From Pseudomonadota bacterium (GTDB lineage: Bacteria; Pseudomonadota; Alphaproteobacteria; SMXQ01): a DNA stretch of 32,996 nt. Numbering within the stretch: the first letter of the stretch is position 1; each line of letters opens with the position of its first letter. The stretch is taken from positions 1 through 32,996 of the forward strand of contig JADFJG010000029.1 in the NCBI GenBank assembly GCA_022566265.1. The letters run 5' to 3'. The translations under genes and the position numbers were made by a program. The notes beneath the pieces are model-generated. The model ran no database searches, was not told where the DNA came from, and was given only the letters and a program-made list of their open reading frames with translations. Of this stretch, positions 7,796-17,036 are shown piece after piece.

Positions 7796-8099
7796 GGTCG
7801 TGCCTCCTGAACCGCTTGTCGCCGCGGGCGCGACGCCAAAGGTGACACAGATCGCCCATTCCGGCCGCTGGTCACGTCAAGCTCGGACCCGCAGTCTCGA
7901 TGATTATACGCCGTCGGTTGTGCTTTGTCGCCTCGCCCGTGAAACCGTTATCATCCCTTTTGTGCCCGCGGCGCCCGCTAGTGGGGGGTTCTTTGGGTTG
8001 AGGGGCCGGCGGCATCGGGATGAGGCTTGCGCGATATCGACGACCCCTATATTTAGACCAGGGAACAGGCCCTCTGCCGATGGCAAAAGGAATCGAAGC
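7796..8099. other. Divergent intergenic region upstream of coxB
   Basis: These 304 bases lie between the DUF2189 gene (minus) and coxB (plus). A frame open across it on the plus strand starts inside the DUF2189 gene and is only an upstream extension of coxB without its own ribosome site. The recognisable element is the promoter-like block at 8019-8052. AAGGA about 8 nt before the ATG at 8100 fixes the coxB start. Confidence 0.6.
8019..8052 (+). promoter_or_regulatory. Promoter-like element upstream of coxB, twin of 1909-1943
   Basis: GATGAGGCTTGCGCGAT (8019-8035) is followed after 8 nt by CCCCTATAT (8044-8052). The 17-nt block and 9-nt box are identical to those before coxM, while flanking sequence is not. 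As a promoter, CTTGCG and TATATT are spaced 16 nt, placing the transcript start about 40 nt before coxB. Confidence 0.6.
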
Positions 8100-9035
8100 A
8101 TGATTTTCAGGACGGTACCCGCCGTCGTCGCGGTCCTGTTTATCCTAGGCGCCGGCGGGGCGGTATCGGCGGGTGCGCCTGAGCCATGGCAGTTGGGCTT
8201 TCAGCCCCCGGCCTCGCCGGTGATGACGGGCATCGACGATTTCCACAATTTTCTGCTCTGGATCATCATCCTCACCGCGCTGTTCGTAACCGGCCTTATG
8301 CTTTTCGTGATAATCCGGTTCCGGGCCAAGCGCAATCCGGTTCCCAAGAGAACCACCCACAACACGGCGATCGAGGTCATCTGGACCCTGGTCCCGATCA
8401 TGATACTGGCTGTTATCGCCGTTCCCTCCTTCAGGCTTCTCTATTTCATGGACCGCATCGAGGTGCCCGAGATGACGCTGAAGGCTATCGGCCATCAATG
8501 GTACTGGACTTACGAATATCCCGACCATGGCAATTTCACCTTCGACAGCACGATGATTCCGGACGAGGATATCAAGCCCGGCCAGATGCGCCTGTTGGAG
8601 GTGGACAACCGCGTGGTGCTGCCGGTCGACACCAACATCCGCATCCTCATGACCTCGACCGACGTGATTCACGCCTGGGCGGTGCCGGCCTTCGGCATCA
8701 AGACCGACACCATTCCCGGCAGGCTGAACGAAAGCTGGGTGCGGATCGATCGCGAAGGGGTCTATTACGGCCAGTGTTCGGAACTATGCGGAATCTATCA
8801 CGGCTTCATGCCCATCGCCGTCGAGGCGGTGTCCAAGGAGGCCTTCGGAAAATGGGTCGAGACGGCGAAGAAGAAGTTCGCCCGCGCCGATGGCGGCGCA
8901 CCGGCGGCGCGCGTCGCCCGCGCCGGCGGGCCTTCGCCACGCCGACCCGCTACGCCAGCGAAGCGTGGCGAGAGCGGCTCTCGCCTCGGCGAAGCCTCCG
9001 GCGGAGCCAGGGCCGGCCGCGCAGGCGGGCGGTAG
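8100..9035 (+). CDS. coxB: Cytochrome c oxidase subunit II
   Basis: Subunit II of the standard aa3 oxidase, 311 residues. It has a signal peptide (about 1-24, ending AVSAGA), two membrane helices (about 50-72 and 92-113), then the CuA cupredoxin domain. Ligands are H191 and C226-x-E228-x-C230-x3-H234-x2-M237, and the aromatic docking segment is GHQWYWTYEYPD at 131-142. The start is the ATG at 8100 with AAGGA upstream; a longer frame reaches back to 7611 but overlaps the DUF2189 gene. The last 36 residues (276-311, Arg/Gly/Ala/Pro-rich) are encoded by a dispersed palindromic repeat (8926-9030), so the ancestral protein probably ended near residue 275. coxA follows by 20 nt. Confidence 0.95.
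   Translation: MIFRTVPAVVAVLFILGAGGAVSAGAPEPWQLGFQPPASPVMTGIDDFHNFLLWIIILTALFVTGLMLFVIIRFRAKRNPVPKRTTHNTAIEVIWTLVPIMILAVIAVPSFRLLYFMDRIEVPEMTLKAIGHQWYWTYEYPDHGNFTFDSTMIPDEDIKPGQMRLLEVDNRVVLPVDTNIRILMTSTDVIHAWAVPAFGIKTDTIPGRLNESWVRIDREGVYYGQCSELCGIYHGFMPIAVEAVSKEAFGKWVETAKKKFARADGGAPAARVARAGGPSPRRPATPAKRGESGSRLGEASGGARAGRAGGR
8926..9030 (+). repeat. Palindromic repeat, long copy, inside the coxB 3' end
   Basis: The 20-bp left end (8926-8945, beginning GCGGGCCTTCGCC) and 17-bp right end CGGCCGCGCAGGCGGGC (9014-9030) are identical to the ends of a 45-bp copy at 10723-10767. The longer interior contains a hairpin with arms GGCGAGAG and CTCTCGCC around the loop CGG, and a further inverted pair TCGCCACGC / GCGTGGCGA. 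The copy is read through in frame as the CoxB tail, with the coxB stop three bases after its end. It has no transposase and resembles REP or rickettsial-type palindromic elements. Confidence 0.8.
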
Positions 9036-9052
9036 GCGGAGGAAGCGGATAG

Positions 9053-10702
<1,650 letters not shown>

Positions 10703-10722
10703 ATGACGGGCCCGGCCGGGGG

Positions 10723-10767
10723 GCGGGCCTTCGCCACGCCGAAGCGGCTTCGGCCGCGCAGGCGGGC
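10723..10767 (+). repeat. Palindromic repeat, short copy, between coxA and ctaB
   Basis: This 45-bp element has the same left 20 bp and right 17 bp as the repeat at 8926-9030, with only 8 bp between them. It folds into a hairpin with arms GCCGAAG and CTTCGGC and the loop CGG, and the outer bases GCCT/AGGC can also pair. The loop CGG is the same as in the long copy. Confidence 0.8.
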
Positions 10768-10787
10768 CATATCAGAGGAGGAGTTGC

Positions 10788-11753
10788 GTGTCCGATACCA
10801 CACTCAGGGTCGGGAGCCGTGGGCATCCAAGCACGTTCGAGGACCTTTCCGGCGCCGGTGATTACTTCGCGCTGTTGAAACCGAGGGTCATGTCCCTGGT
10901 CGTGTTCACCGGCTTCACCGGCTTGTTCCTGGCGCCGGGCGACCTTCATCCGGTCCTGGCGGCGGTGGCGCTGTTGTGCATCGCCGTCGGCGCCGGCGCC
11001 GCCGGGGCGATCAACATGTGGTACGACCGCGACATCGACGCCGTCATGAAGCGGACCCGCAACCGGCCCTTGCCGGCGGGCCGGATCGATCCCGGCGCGG
11101 CCTTGGGATTCGGCGTCACCCTTGGCATCGGCGCGGTGGTGATCATGGGGCTCGCGGTCAACCTCGTGGCGGCGGCCTTGCTGGCGCTGACCATCGGCTT
11201 TTACGTCTTCGTCTACACCATGTGGCTCAAGCGGCGCACGCCCCAAAACATCGTCATCGGCGGCGCCGCCGGCGCCTTCCCGCCGATGATCGGCTGGGCG
11301 GCGATGAGCGGCGAGGTGAGCCTCGCCCCGGTGTTGTTGTTCGCCATCATCTTCATGTGGACACCGCCCCATTTCTGGTCCTTGGCGCTTTATAGCCGCA
11401 ATGATTACGAAAAAGCCGGGGTGCCGATGCTGCCGGTGGTGGCGGGGACGCGCAAAACCAAGAAACAGATACTGCTTTATGCCATCGGCTTGGCGCCACT
11501 CGTCATGGCCCCTTACGCGCTGGGCATGTTCGGGGCGCTTTACGGCGTTACCGCGGCGGCGCTCGGCGCGCTGTTCGTGCTGGGCGCGGTGTGTGTGTGG
11601 TTCGATGGCACCGACGCATCGGCCAAGCGGATGTTCGCCTTCTCGATCCTCTATCTCTTTCTACTGTTCACCGTGATGATCGCCGACCGGATGATCGTGG
11701 GCGGCCCGGCGCCGGCCAGCGCCGCGATGTGCCCGTTGGGGATCTGTGTCTGA
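10788..11753 (+). CDS. ctaB: Protoheme IX farnesyltransferase (heme O synthase)
   Basis: UbiA-family prenyltransferase that converts heme B to heme O, the precursor of heme A for aa3 oxidases. It has 321 residues and about nine helices. The prenyl-diphosphate/Mg motif N76-x3-D80-x3-D84 lies in [21 protein letters not shown], and the second conserved region is [17 protein letters not shown]. The start is GTG at 10788 with a strong GAGGAG site. It is in the standard position between coxA and the small coxF-like gene. Heme A synthase (ctaA) is not in this window, so it must be elsewhere if heme A is made. Confidence 0.95.
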   Translation: MSDTTLRVGSRGHPSTFEDLSGAGDYFALLKPRVMSLVVFTGFTGLFLAPGDLHPVLAAVALLCIAVGAGAAGAINMWYDRDIDAVMKRTRNRPLPAGRIDPGAALGFGVTLGIGAVVIMGLAVNLVAAALLALTIGFYVFVYTMWLKRRTPQNIVIGGAAGAFPPMIGWAAMSGEVSLAPVLLFAIIFMWTPPHFWSLALYSRNDYEKAGVPMLPVVAGTRKTKKQILLYAIGLAPLVMAPYALGMFGALYGVTAAALGALFVLGAVCVWFDGTDASAKRMFAFSILYLFLLFTVMIADRMIVGGPAPASAAMCPLGICV

Positions 11754-11754
11754 G

Positions 11755-11916
11755 ATGGCCCGGGACCGTCACATCTCTGGGCGGCACATTCCCGAGCCGC
11801 CCAGGCCCGAGCGGCACAAACGGCGGCGCTCCAGGAACCTGGCGCTGGCGGCGGTCCTGCTGGGACTGGTGGTGCTGTTTTACGCCGTCACCCTGGTGAA
11901 GTTCGGCGGGAGTTGA
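11755..11916 (+). CDS. Small CoxF-like membrane protein
   Basis: A 53-residue ORF starting with ATG one base after the ctaB stop and ending just before ctaG. The N-terminal 28 residues are very basic (ERHKRRRSRN), followed by one helix LALAAVLLGLVVLFYAVTLV. Small proteins of this architecture between ctaB and ctaG are standard in alphaproteobacterial cox operons (CoxF-type, assigned to oxidase assembly). Position, size and helix sequence support this. It is easily missed by gene finders with a 60-codon cutoff. Confidence 0.8.
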   Translation: MARDRHISGRHIPEPPRPERHKRRRSRNLALAAVLLGLVVLFYAVTLVKFGGS

Positions 11917-11918
11917 GG

Positions 11919-12491
11919 ATGGGACCGCATCGGCGCCGGCGAAATACCTTCGTGTCCGTGGGCCTTATCGCGGTGGTCGTCGGCATGGCCGGCCTGAGCT
12001 TCGCCGCCGTGCCGCTCTACCGCCTGTTCTGCCAGGTCACGGGCTTCGGCGGCACCACGCAATCGGCCCTGGTGGCGCCCGGCGCGGTGGGCCGGCGCGT
12101 CATCACCGTTCAGTTCAATGCCGATGTTTCCCCGGCGCTGCCGTGGCGTTTCCAGCCCGTCCGGCGGCAGGTGAAGTTGCGGGTGGGAGAGCAAAGCCTT
12201 GCCTATTACCGGGCGGAAAACCTTTCGGATTCGCCCCTTACCGGGGTGACGACGTTCAACGTCACGCCCTACAAGGCGGGTATTTACTTCAAAAAGATCG
12301 AATGTTTCTGCTTTACCGAGCAAAGCCTGGCCCCGGGCGAGAGCGTCGAGATGCCGGTCACGTTCTTCATCGATCCCGAGATCGTCAATGACCGCAACCT
12401 CGACGATGTCACCATCATCACCCTTTCCTACACCTTTTTCCGCGCCAAGGACGCCGGCGCAAAGGGAGAAGTTGACAATGACGGACATTGA
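11919..12491 (+). CDS. ctaG: Cytochrome c oxidase assembly protein CtaG (Cox11)
   Basis: Copper chaperone that delivers Cu to the CuB site of subunit I. It has 190 residues: a short basic cytoplasmic N-terminus, one membrane helix (about 11-31), then a periplasmic Ig-like domain. Copper ligands are visible as C38 after the helix (YRLFCQVTGFGGT) and the CFCF motif (C129, C131). The ATG at 11919 lies two bases after the coxF-like stop; an in-frame TTG two codons upstream is a less likely start. The 3' end overlaps the coxC start by 14 nt, indicating coupled translation. Confidence 0.95.
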   Translation: MGPHRRRRNTFVSVGLIAVVVGMAGLSFAAVPLYRLFCQVTGFGGTTQSALVAPGAVGRRVITVQFNADVSPALPWRFQPVRRQVKLRVGEQSLAYYRAENLSDSPLTGVTTFNVTPYKAGIYFKKIECFCFTEQSLAPGESVEMPVTFFIDPEIVNDRNLDDVTIITLSYTFFRAKDAGAKGEVDNDGH

Positions 12492-13284
12492 CGCCGGCGG
12501 GCACCGACAGAAACATCCCTACCACCTCGTCGAGCCCAGCCCGTGGCCCGTGGTCTGCGCCGCGTCGGCCTTTGTCCTCGCCCTCGGGTTGCTCTTGTTC
12601 ATGCACGACGTTACCTCCTGGGTGTTGTATATCGGCGCCGCCATGTTGCCGTTGACCATGTTCATGTGGTGGCGCGACGTCGTGCGCGAGGCGACCCATG
12701 AGGGCCATCACACGCCGACGGTGCGGATCGGCATGCGCTACGGCATGGCGCTGTTCATCGCCTCGGAAGTGATGTTCTTCGTGACTTTCTTCTGGGCCTA
12801 CTTCGGCGCCGCCCTGTTCCCCGCCGAGGCCACGGGAGGGGTATGGCCGCCCAAGGGGATCGAGACCTTCGATGCCTGGGACCTGCCGTTCCTCAACACC
12901 CTGATCCTGCTGAGTTCCGGCGTGACCGTCACCTGGGCCCATCACGCCCTGCTCGAGAACGACCGGCGGGGCCTCATTGTCGGCCTGGCGGTGACGATCG
13001 GGCTCGGCATAACCTTCACCGGCGTCCAGGCCTTCGAGTACGTCAACGCGCCGTTCGCCTTCAAGGGCGGCATCTATCCCACCACTTTCTTCATGGCCAC
13101 CGGCTTCCACGGCTTCCATGTCATCATCGGCACGATCTTCCTGATCGTCTGCCTGTACCGGGCCTGCAAGGGCCATTTCAAGCCCGACCATCATGTCGGC
13201 TTCGAGGCCTGCGCCTGGTACTGGCACTTCGTCGACGTGGTATGGCTGTTCCTGTTCACCTGGATTTACTGGTGGGGATCCTAG
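12478..13284 (+). CDS. coxC: Cytochrome c oxidase subunit III
   Basis: A 268-residue, seven-helix subunit III of the aa3 oxidase. Hallmarks are FIASEVMFFVTFFWAYF with the conserved Glu, GVTVTWAHHALL, GFHGFHVIIGTIFL and the C-terminal WYWHFVDVVWLFLF. The ATG overlapping the end of ctaG is chosen because AAGGGAGAA lies just upstream; a longer frame to 12388 would run through the ctaG coding sequence. It is the last gene of the standard oxidase operon. In many relatives the next genes are a DUF983 and/or SURF1 gene and thrC; here an M32 carboxypeptidase follows after 49 nt. Confidence 0.96.
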   Translation: MTDIDAGGHRQKHPYHLVEPSPWPVVCAASAFVLALGLLLFMHDVTSWVLYIGAAMLPLTMFMWWRDVVREATHEGHHTPTVRIGMRYGMALFIASEVMFFVTFFWAYFGAALFPAEATGGVWPPKGIETFDAWDLPFLNTLILLSSGVTVTWAHHALLENDRRGLIVGLAVTIGLGITFTGVQAFEYVNAPFAFKGGIYPTTFFMATGFHGFHVIIGTIFLIVCLYRACKGHFKPDHHVGFEACAWYWHFVDVVWLFLFTWIYWWGS

Positions 13285-13333
13285 CGACGGTGGTTATCCA
13301 CGTTTTCCATCACCGGCGTAAATCCACCCGGCC

Positions 13334-14821
13334 ATGAGCGCTTACGAAGACCTCGAGCGGCGCTTCGCCCGGCACTCGCAAATCCGCGATGTCGCCGCCA
13401 TGCTGCACTGGGACACCGCCGCGATGATGCCGCCGGGCGGCGCCGAGGCCCGCGCCGGTCAGCTCGCCACCCTTGACGTCATCGCCCATGAGATGCTCAT
13501 CGATCCGGGCCTGGCCGAGTTGCTGGCGGAGGCCTCCGATGCCGACGGTCTCGATCCCTGGCAGGGCGCGAACCTGAGCGAGATGCGCCGCATCTGGGGC
13601 CACGCCAACGCCGTCGGCTCCGATCTCGTCGCCGCCATCTCAAAGGCATCCTCGGCCTGTGAGATGGCGTGGCGGACGGCCAGGCAGGAGAACGACTTCG
13701 CTTCCATCATCATTCCGGCGGAGGAGTTGCTGGCGCTGGTGCGCGAATCGGCCCGGGCCAGGGGCGAAAAACTCGGGCTCGGCGATTACGACGCCTTGCT
13801 GGATCAATACGAACCCGGCGCCAGGAGCGCCGATATCGATCCGGTGCTCGACGATTTGGCCTCGTTCCTGCCGGACTTTCTCGAACGCGTCCTCGACCAT
13901 CAGGCGCGCCAGGCGGCGCCCCTCGCCCTCGAAGGGCCGTTCGATACCGGCGCCCAGAAAAAGCTTTGCGTCGCCTTGATGAAGACACTGGGCTTCGATT
14001 TTTCGCGCGGGCGGCTCGATGTCTCGCACCATCCCTTCTGCGGCGGCGTGCCCGAGGACGTGCGCATCACCACGCGCTACGACGAAGGGGATTTCATGCC
14101 GGCGATGATGGCGGCGCTGCACGAGACCGGCCACGCCCTTTACGAGCAGGGCCTGCCGGGTCGCTGGCGTCACCAGCCGGTGGGCGGGGCGCGGGGCATG
14201 GGTCTGCACGAAAGCCAGTCGCTGCTGATCGAGATGCAGGCCTGCCGCGGCCGGGAATTCATCGAATTTGCCGCGCCGATGATCCGCGATGCCTTCGGCG
14301 CCGGCGGCGAGGCGTGGCAGGCCGACAACCTCTATCGCCTCGGCATCCTGGTGAAGCCGGGGATGATCCGCGTCGACGCCGATGAAGTGACCTATCCCCT
14401 GCACGTGATTTTGCGCTACCGGCTGGAGAAGGCGATGATCGCCGGCGATCTCGCGTTCAAGGACCTTCCCGGCGCCTGGAACGACGCCATGGGGGAGTTC
14501 CTCGGGCTGACGCCGGCCAACGACGCCGAGGGGTGCTTGCAGGACATCCACTGGTACGACGGGGCGCACGGCTATTTCCCGACCTATACCCTGGGCGCGC
14601 TGGCGGCGGCCCAACTGTTCGAGGCCGCAAACGACGCCCTGGCGGGGCTCGGCGCCGACCTCGCCCGGGGCGATTTCTCGGCGCTGATCGGCTGGCTCAG
14701 GACCAACATCCACGCCAAGGGCTCGTCCCTCACCAGCGATGAGACGATCAGTGCCGCCACCGGCCGGCCACTTGATTCAAAGGCCTTCAAGCGCCACCTG
14801 GAGAACCGGTATCTCGGGTAG
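13334..14821 (+). CDS. M32 family metallocarboxypeptidase (Taq type)
   Basis: Cytosolic zinc carboxypeptidase that removes C-terminal residues, 495 residues, the normal length for this family. The HExxH zinc motif is H263-E-T-G-H267, and the third ligand Glu lies in GLHESQSLL (E293). The segment HPFCGGVPEDVRITTRYDE is typical of M32 enzymes. No signal peptide is present. It lies downstream of coxC in the same direction but outside the usual cox neighbourhood, so it was probably inserted there. No role in respiration is implied. Confidence 0.93.
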   Translation: MSAYEDLERRFARHSQIRDVAAMLHWDTAAMMPPGGAEARAGQLATLDVIAHEMLIDPGLAELLAEASDADGLDPWQGANLSEMRRIWGHANAVGSDLVAAISKASSACEMAWRTARQENDFASIIIPAEELLALVRESARARGEKLGLGDYDALLDQYEPGARSADIDPVLDDLASFLPDFLERVLDHQARQAAPLALEGPFDTGAQKKLCVALMKTLGFDFSRGRLDVSHHPFCGGVPEDVRITTRYDEGDFMPAMMAALHETGHALYEQGLPGRWRHQPVGGARGMGLHESQSLLIEMQACRGREFIEFAAPMIRDAFGAGGEAWQADNLYRLGILVKPGMIRVDADEVTYPLHVILRYRLEKAMIAGDLAFKDLPGAWNDAMGEFLGLTPANDAEGCLQDIHWYDGAHGYFPTYTLGALAAAQLFEAANDALAGLGADLARGDFSALIGWLRTNIHAKGSSLTSDETISAATGRPLDSKAFKRHLENRYLG

Positions 14822-14912
14822 CACTTGAGTTCGTGCCCGGATGGCGGCGGGGACACATTGGGGGCGGATGTGGGACCTTGAACAATTCGTTCGAATCGCT
14901 GATTAATATCCG

Positions 14913-15338
14913 ATGTCGATTCGTGAACATCCCGCGCCCGGAACTATTCTTACATGTAACTTCGATCAAGGATTCCGCGCACCAGAAATGATTAAGCGGC
15001 GTCCAGTCGTCGTTGTTAGCCCTAAGATTGGTTCACGTCCAAGCTTGTGCACTGTCGTTGCGTTAAGCACCAAGCCCCCGAAGCCGAAGATGGCATATCA
15101 TTGTGAGTTGAAACTTGATCCGCCTCTACCGCCACCATGGTCATCGGGACCGATATGGGTCAAGGGCGACATGATATATGCCGTTGGATTTCACAGGCTC
15201 GATTTAATTCGTCTGGGAAAGGACAGGAGAGGGAAAAGAATTTACCGTTTTGAAACAATTACTACTGAACAAATGATAACGATTAGGAAATGCATGTTAT
15301 GTGCACTTGGCATGACACAATTGACAAAGCATCTTTAA
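14913..15338 (+). CDS. Orphan PemK/MazF-family toxin-like protein
   Basis: A 141-residue protein with the PemK/MazF signature near the N-terminus: PGTILTCNFDQGF, then MIKRRPVVVVSPK, then CTVVALSTKPPKP, and later WVKGDMIYAVGFHRLDLIRLG. This subfamily of type II toxin-like endoribonucleases often occurs without an obvious antitoxin. No antitoxin-sized ORF is seen in the 91 bp upstream or directly downstream. Base composition is visibly poorer in G+C than its neighbours, with many AT-ending codons, which suggests horizontal acquisition. No clear ribosome site precedes the ATG. RNase activity is expected from the family but not shown; it may be a domesticated solo protein. Confidence 0.8.
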   Translation: MSIREHPAPGTILTCNFDQGFRAPEMIKRRPVVVVSPKIGSRPSLCTVVALSTKPPKPKMAYHCELKLDPPLPPPWSSGPIWVKGDMIYAVGFHRLDLIRLGKDRRGKRIYRFETITTEQMITIRKCMLCALGMTQLTKHL

Positions 15339-15370
15339 CAGACTACCTACTGTATGAGTGCTGCTCTCTA

Positions 15371-15485
15371 GCCCTTCTTGGGCAGATCAGCGTCTAAGAC
15401 CCCACCAGGGGCCGCCGTGCAGGGAGCGAAAGCAAGTTCTTGCACGGCGCTGATTTATAGGGCGCTATCGGAAACGGTGGCGCCC
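15371..15485. other. Inverted-repeat-rich segment, possible structured RNA
   Basis: The region between the toxin-like gene and thrC contains several nested inverted repeats. GCCC/GGGC occurs at 15371-15383. ATCAGC (15386-15391) pairs with GCTGAT (15449-15454), enclosing two hairpins: CCCC/GGGG with loop ACCA (15400-15411), and GCCGTGCA/TGCACGGC (15414-15421 and 15441-15448), whose loop holds GC-GAAA-GC, a GNRA-like tetraloop. A further pair GGGCGC/GCGCCC is at 15460-15485. The first enclosed set would form a three-way junction. It lies upstream of the predicted thrC promoter, so it is not part of the thrC leader. It matches no RNA family I recognise. Confidence 0.35.
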
Positions 15486-15539
15486 ATTGCCATTTTTGGC
15501 TTTGAAAACGCCGTACATCGGGCGTGACCGGGGCGGAGG

Positions 15540-15567
15540 CTTGCCGGCGAAAGGTGCCGCGTATAAT
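15540..15567 (+). promoter_or_regulatory. thrC: Predicted thrC promoter
   Basis: CTTGCC (15540-15545) and TATAAT (15562-15567) are spaced 16 nt. The -35 core CTTGC is shared with the two oxidase promoters and the GNAT promoter in this window. The predicted transcript start is about 55 nt before the thrC start codon. Confidence 0.55.
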
Positions 15568-15629
15568 CTGTAGGCCCGATCCGGCCAAATCGTTCCACTC
15601 CTGCTTCGTTTGCGGTTGGAGGAATTGCT

Positions 15630-17036
15630 TTGCGTTATGTCAGTACAAGGGGGGCGGCGGAACCCCTTCGCTTCGATGAAGTCCTGCTCACCGGGCTCGC
15701 CCGTGACGGCGGCCTCTACGTGCCCGAGACCTGGCCGCGGTTCAGCCATGACGATATCCGCGCCCTCGCCGGGCTTCCTTATGCCGATGTCGCCTTAGCC
15801 GTGATGACCCCCTTCGTCGAGGGCGCCATCGAGGCCGACGCCTTGGCCGGCATCATCGAGCGCGCTTACGCGCGATTCGACCATCCGGCGGTGGCGCCGC
15901 TCAGGGAAATCGGCCCCAACGAGTGGCTGATGGAGCTCTTCCACGGTCCGACCCTGTCGTTCAAGGACTACGCCATGCAGATCCTCGGCGGGCTGTTCGA
16001 TCATGTGCTGGCGCGGCGGGCCGAGCGCGTGACCATCGTCGTCGCCACCTCCGGCGACACCGGCTCCGCCGCCATCGAGGCCTGCCGCGACCGCGCCGCG
16101 ATCGAGATCTTCGTCCTCCATCCCCAGGGCCGGGTCTCCGAGGTCCAGCGCCGCCAGATGACGACGGTCGCCGCCGCCAACGTCCACAACATCGCCATCG
16201 AGGGCACCTTCGACGATTGTCAGGCGCTGGTGAAGGGCATGTTCAACGACCATGGTTTCCGCGCCGACATGCGCCTGACCGGCGTCAATTCGATCAACTG
16301 GGCGCGCATCCTCGGCCAGACCGTCTATTACTTCGCCGCCGCCGCCACCCTCGGCGCGCCGGAGAAGGAAATCGCCTTCTCCGTCCCGACCGGCAATTTC
16401 GGCAATATCTACGCCGGCTACGCGGCGCGGGCCATGGGACTCCCCATCGGCCACCTGGTGCTGGCGACGAATTGCAACGACATCCTTTCGCGCTTCCTCG
16501 AGACCGGCGCGCTCAAGCGGGGCGAGGTCGAGACGACGCTCGCGCCGAGCATGGATATCCAGGTGGCGAGCAACTTCGAACGCTTCTTGTTCGACCTCTA
16601 TGGGCGCGACGGCTCCCGCCTGGCCCAGCAGATGGCGGCTTTCCAGGAAACCGGCGAGATCACCTTGGACGATGAACGCCTGGCCGCCGCCAGGGAGGTG
16701 TTCGACGGCTTCAGCTTGGACGATGCCGGCACCATCGCCACCATCGGCGCCGTGTATGAGCAGACCGGCGAGCTTCTCGATCCCCACACGGCGATCGGCG
16801 TCGCCGGCGCCCACGCCCATCGGCGCGACCCCGCGGTGCCCATGGTCTCGCTCGCCACCGCCCATCCCGCCAAGTTCCCCGAGGCGGTGGCGCTGGCCAC
16901 CGGCCAACGCCCGGCGCTGCCCGAAGCCTTGGCCGATTTGTTCGAGCGCGACGAGCGGCTGGAGACCCTGGCCAACGATCTCGGCGCGGTCGAGGAATAC
17001 GTCCGTGCCCGGGCTGAGGAGGCGAAGGTGGCATGA
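15630..17036 (+). CDS. thrC: Threonine synthase
   Basis: PLP-dependent enzyme that converts O-phosphohomoserine to threonine in the cytosol, 468 residues. The N-terminus MRYVSTRG...GLARDGGLYVPE is the classic threonine synthase opening. The PLP-binding lysine is K112 in HGPTLSFKDYAMQ, and the phosphate-binding SGDTGSAA follows. The start is TTG at 15630, fixed by GGAGG 8 nt upstream and by the conserved N-terminus. The stop overlaps the next gene by 4 nt (ATGA). thrC followed by an M16 peptidase and a GNAT gene downstream of cox genes is conserved in alphaproteobacteria. Confidence 0.96.
   Translation: MRYVSTRGAAEPLRFDEVLLTGLARDGGLYVPETWPRFSHDDIRALAGLPYADVALAVMTPFVEGAIEADALAGIIERAYARFDHPAVAPLREIGPNEWLMELFHGPTLSFKDYAMQILGGLFDHVLARRAERVTIVVATSGDTGSAAIEACRDRAAIEIFVLHPQGRVSEVQRRQMTTVAAANVHNIAIEGTFDDCQALVKGMFNDHGFRADMRLTGVNSINWARILGQTVYYFAAAATLGAPEKEIAFSVPTGNFGNIYAGYAARAMGLPIGHLVLATNCNDILSRFLETGALKRGEVETTLAPSMDIQVASNFERFLFDLYGRDGSRLAQQMAAFQETGEITLDDERLAAAREVFDGFSLDDAGTIATIGAVYEQTGELLDPHTAIGVAGAHAHRRDPAVPMVSLATAHPAKFPEAVALATGQRPALPEALADLFERDERLETLANDLGAVEEYVRARAEEAKVA

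Noticed and set aside
13285-13333. Terminator after coxC (GTGG/CCAC followed by GTTTTCC)
   Set aside because: Stem of only 4 bp and a poor T-run; not convincing.
15400-15411. tRNA-like CCACCA end near the toxin-like gene
   Set aside because: No cloverleaf can be drawn upstream; the bases are better explained as a small CCCC/GGGG hairpin.
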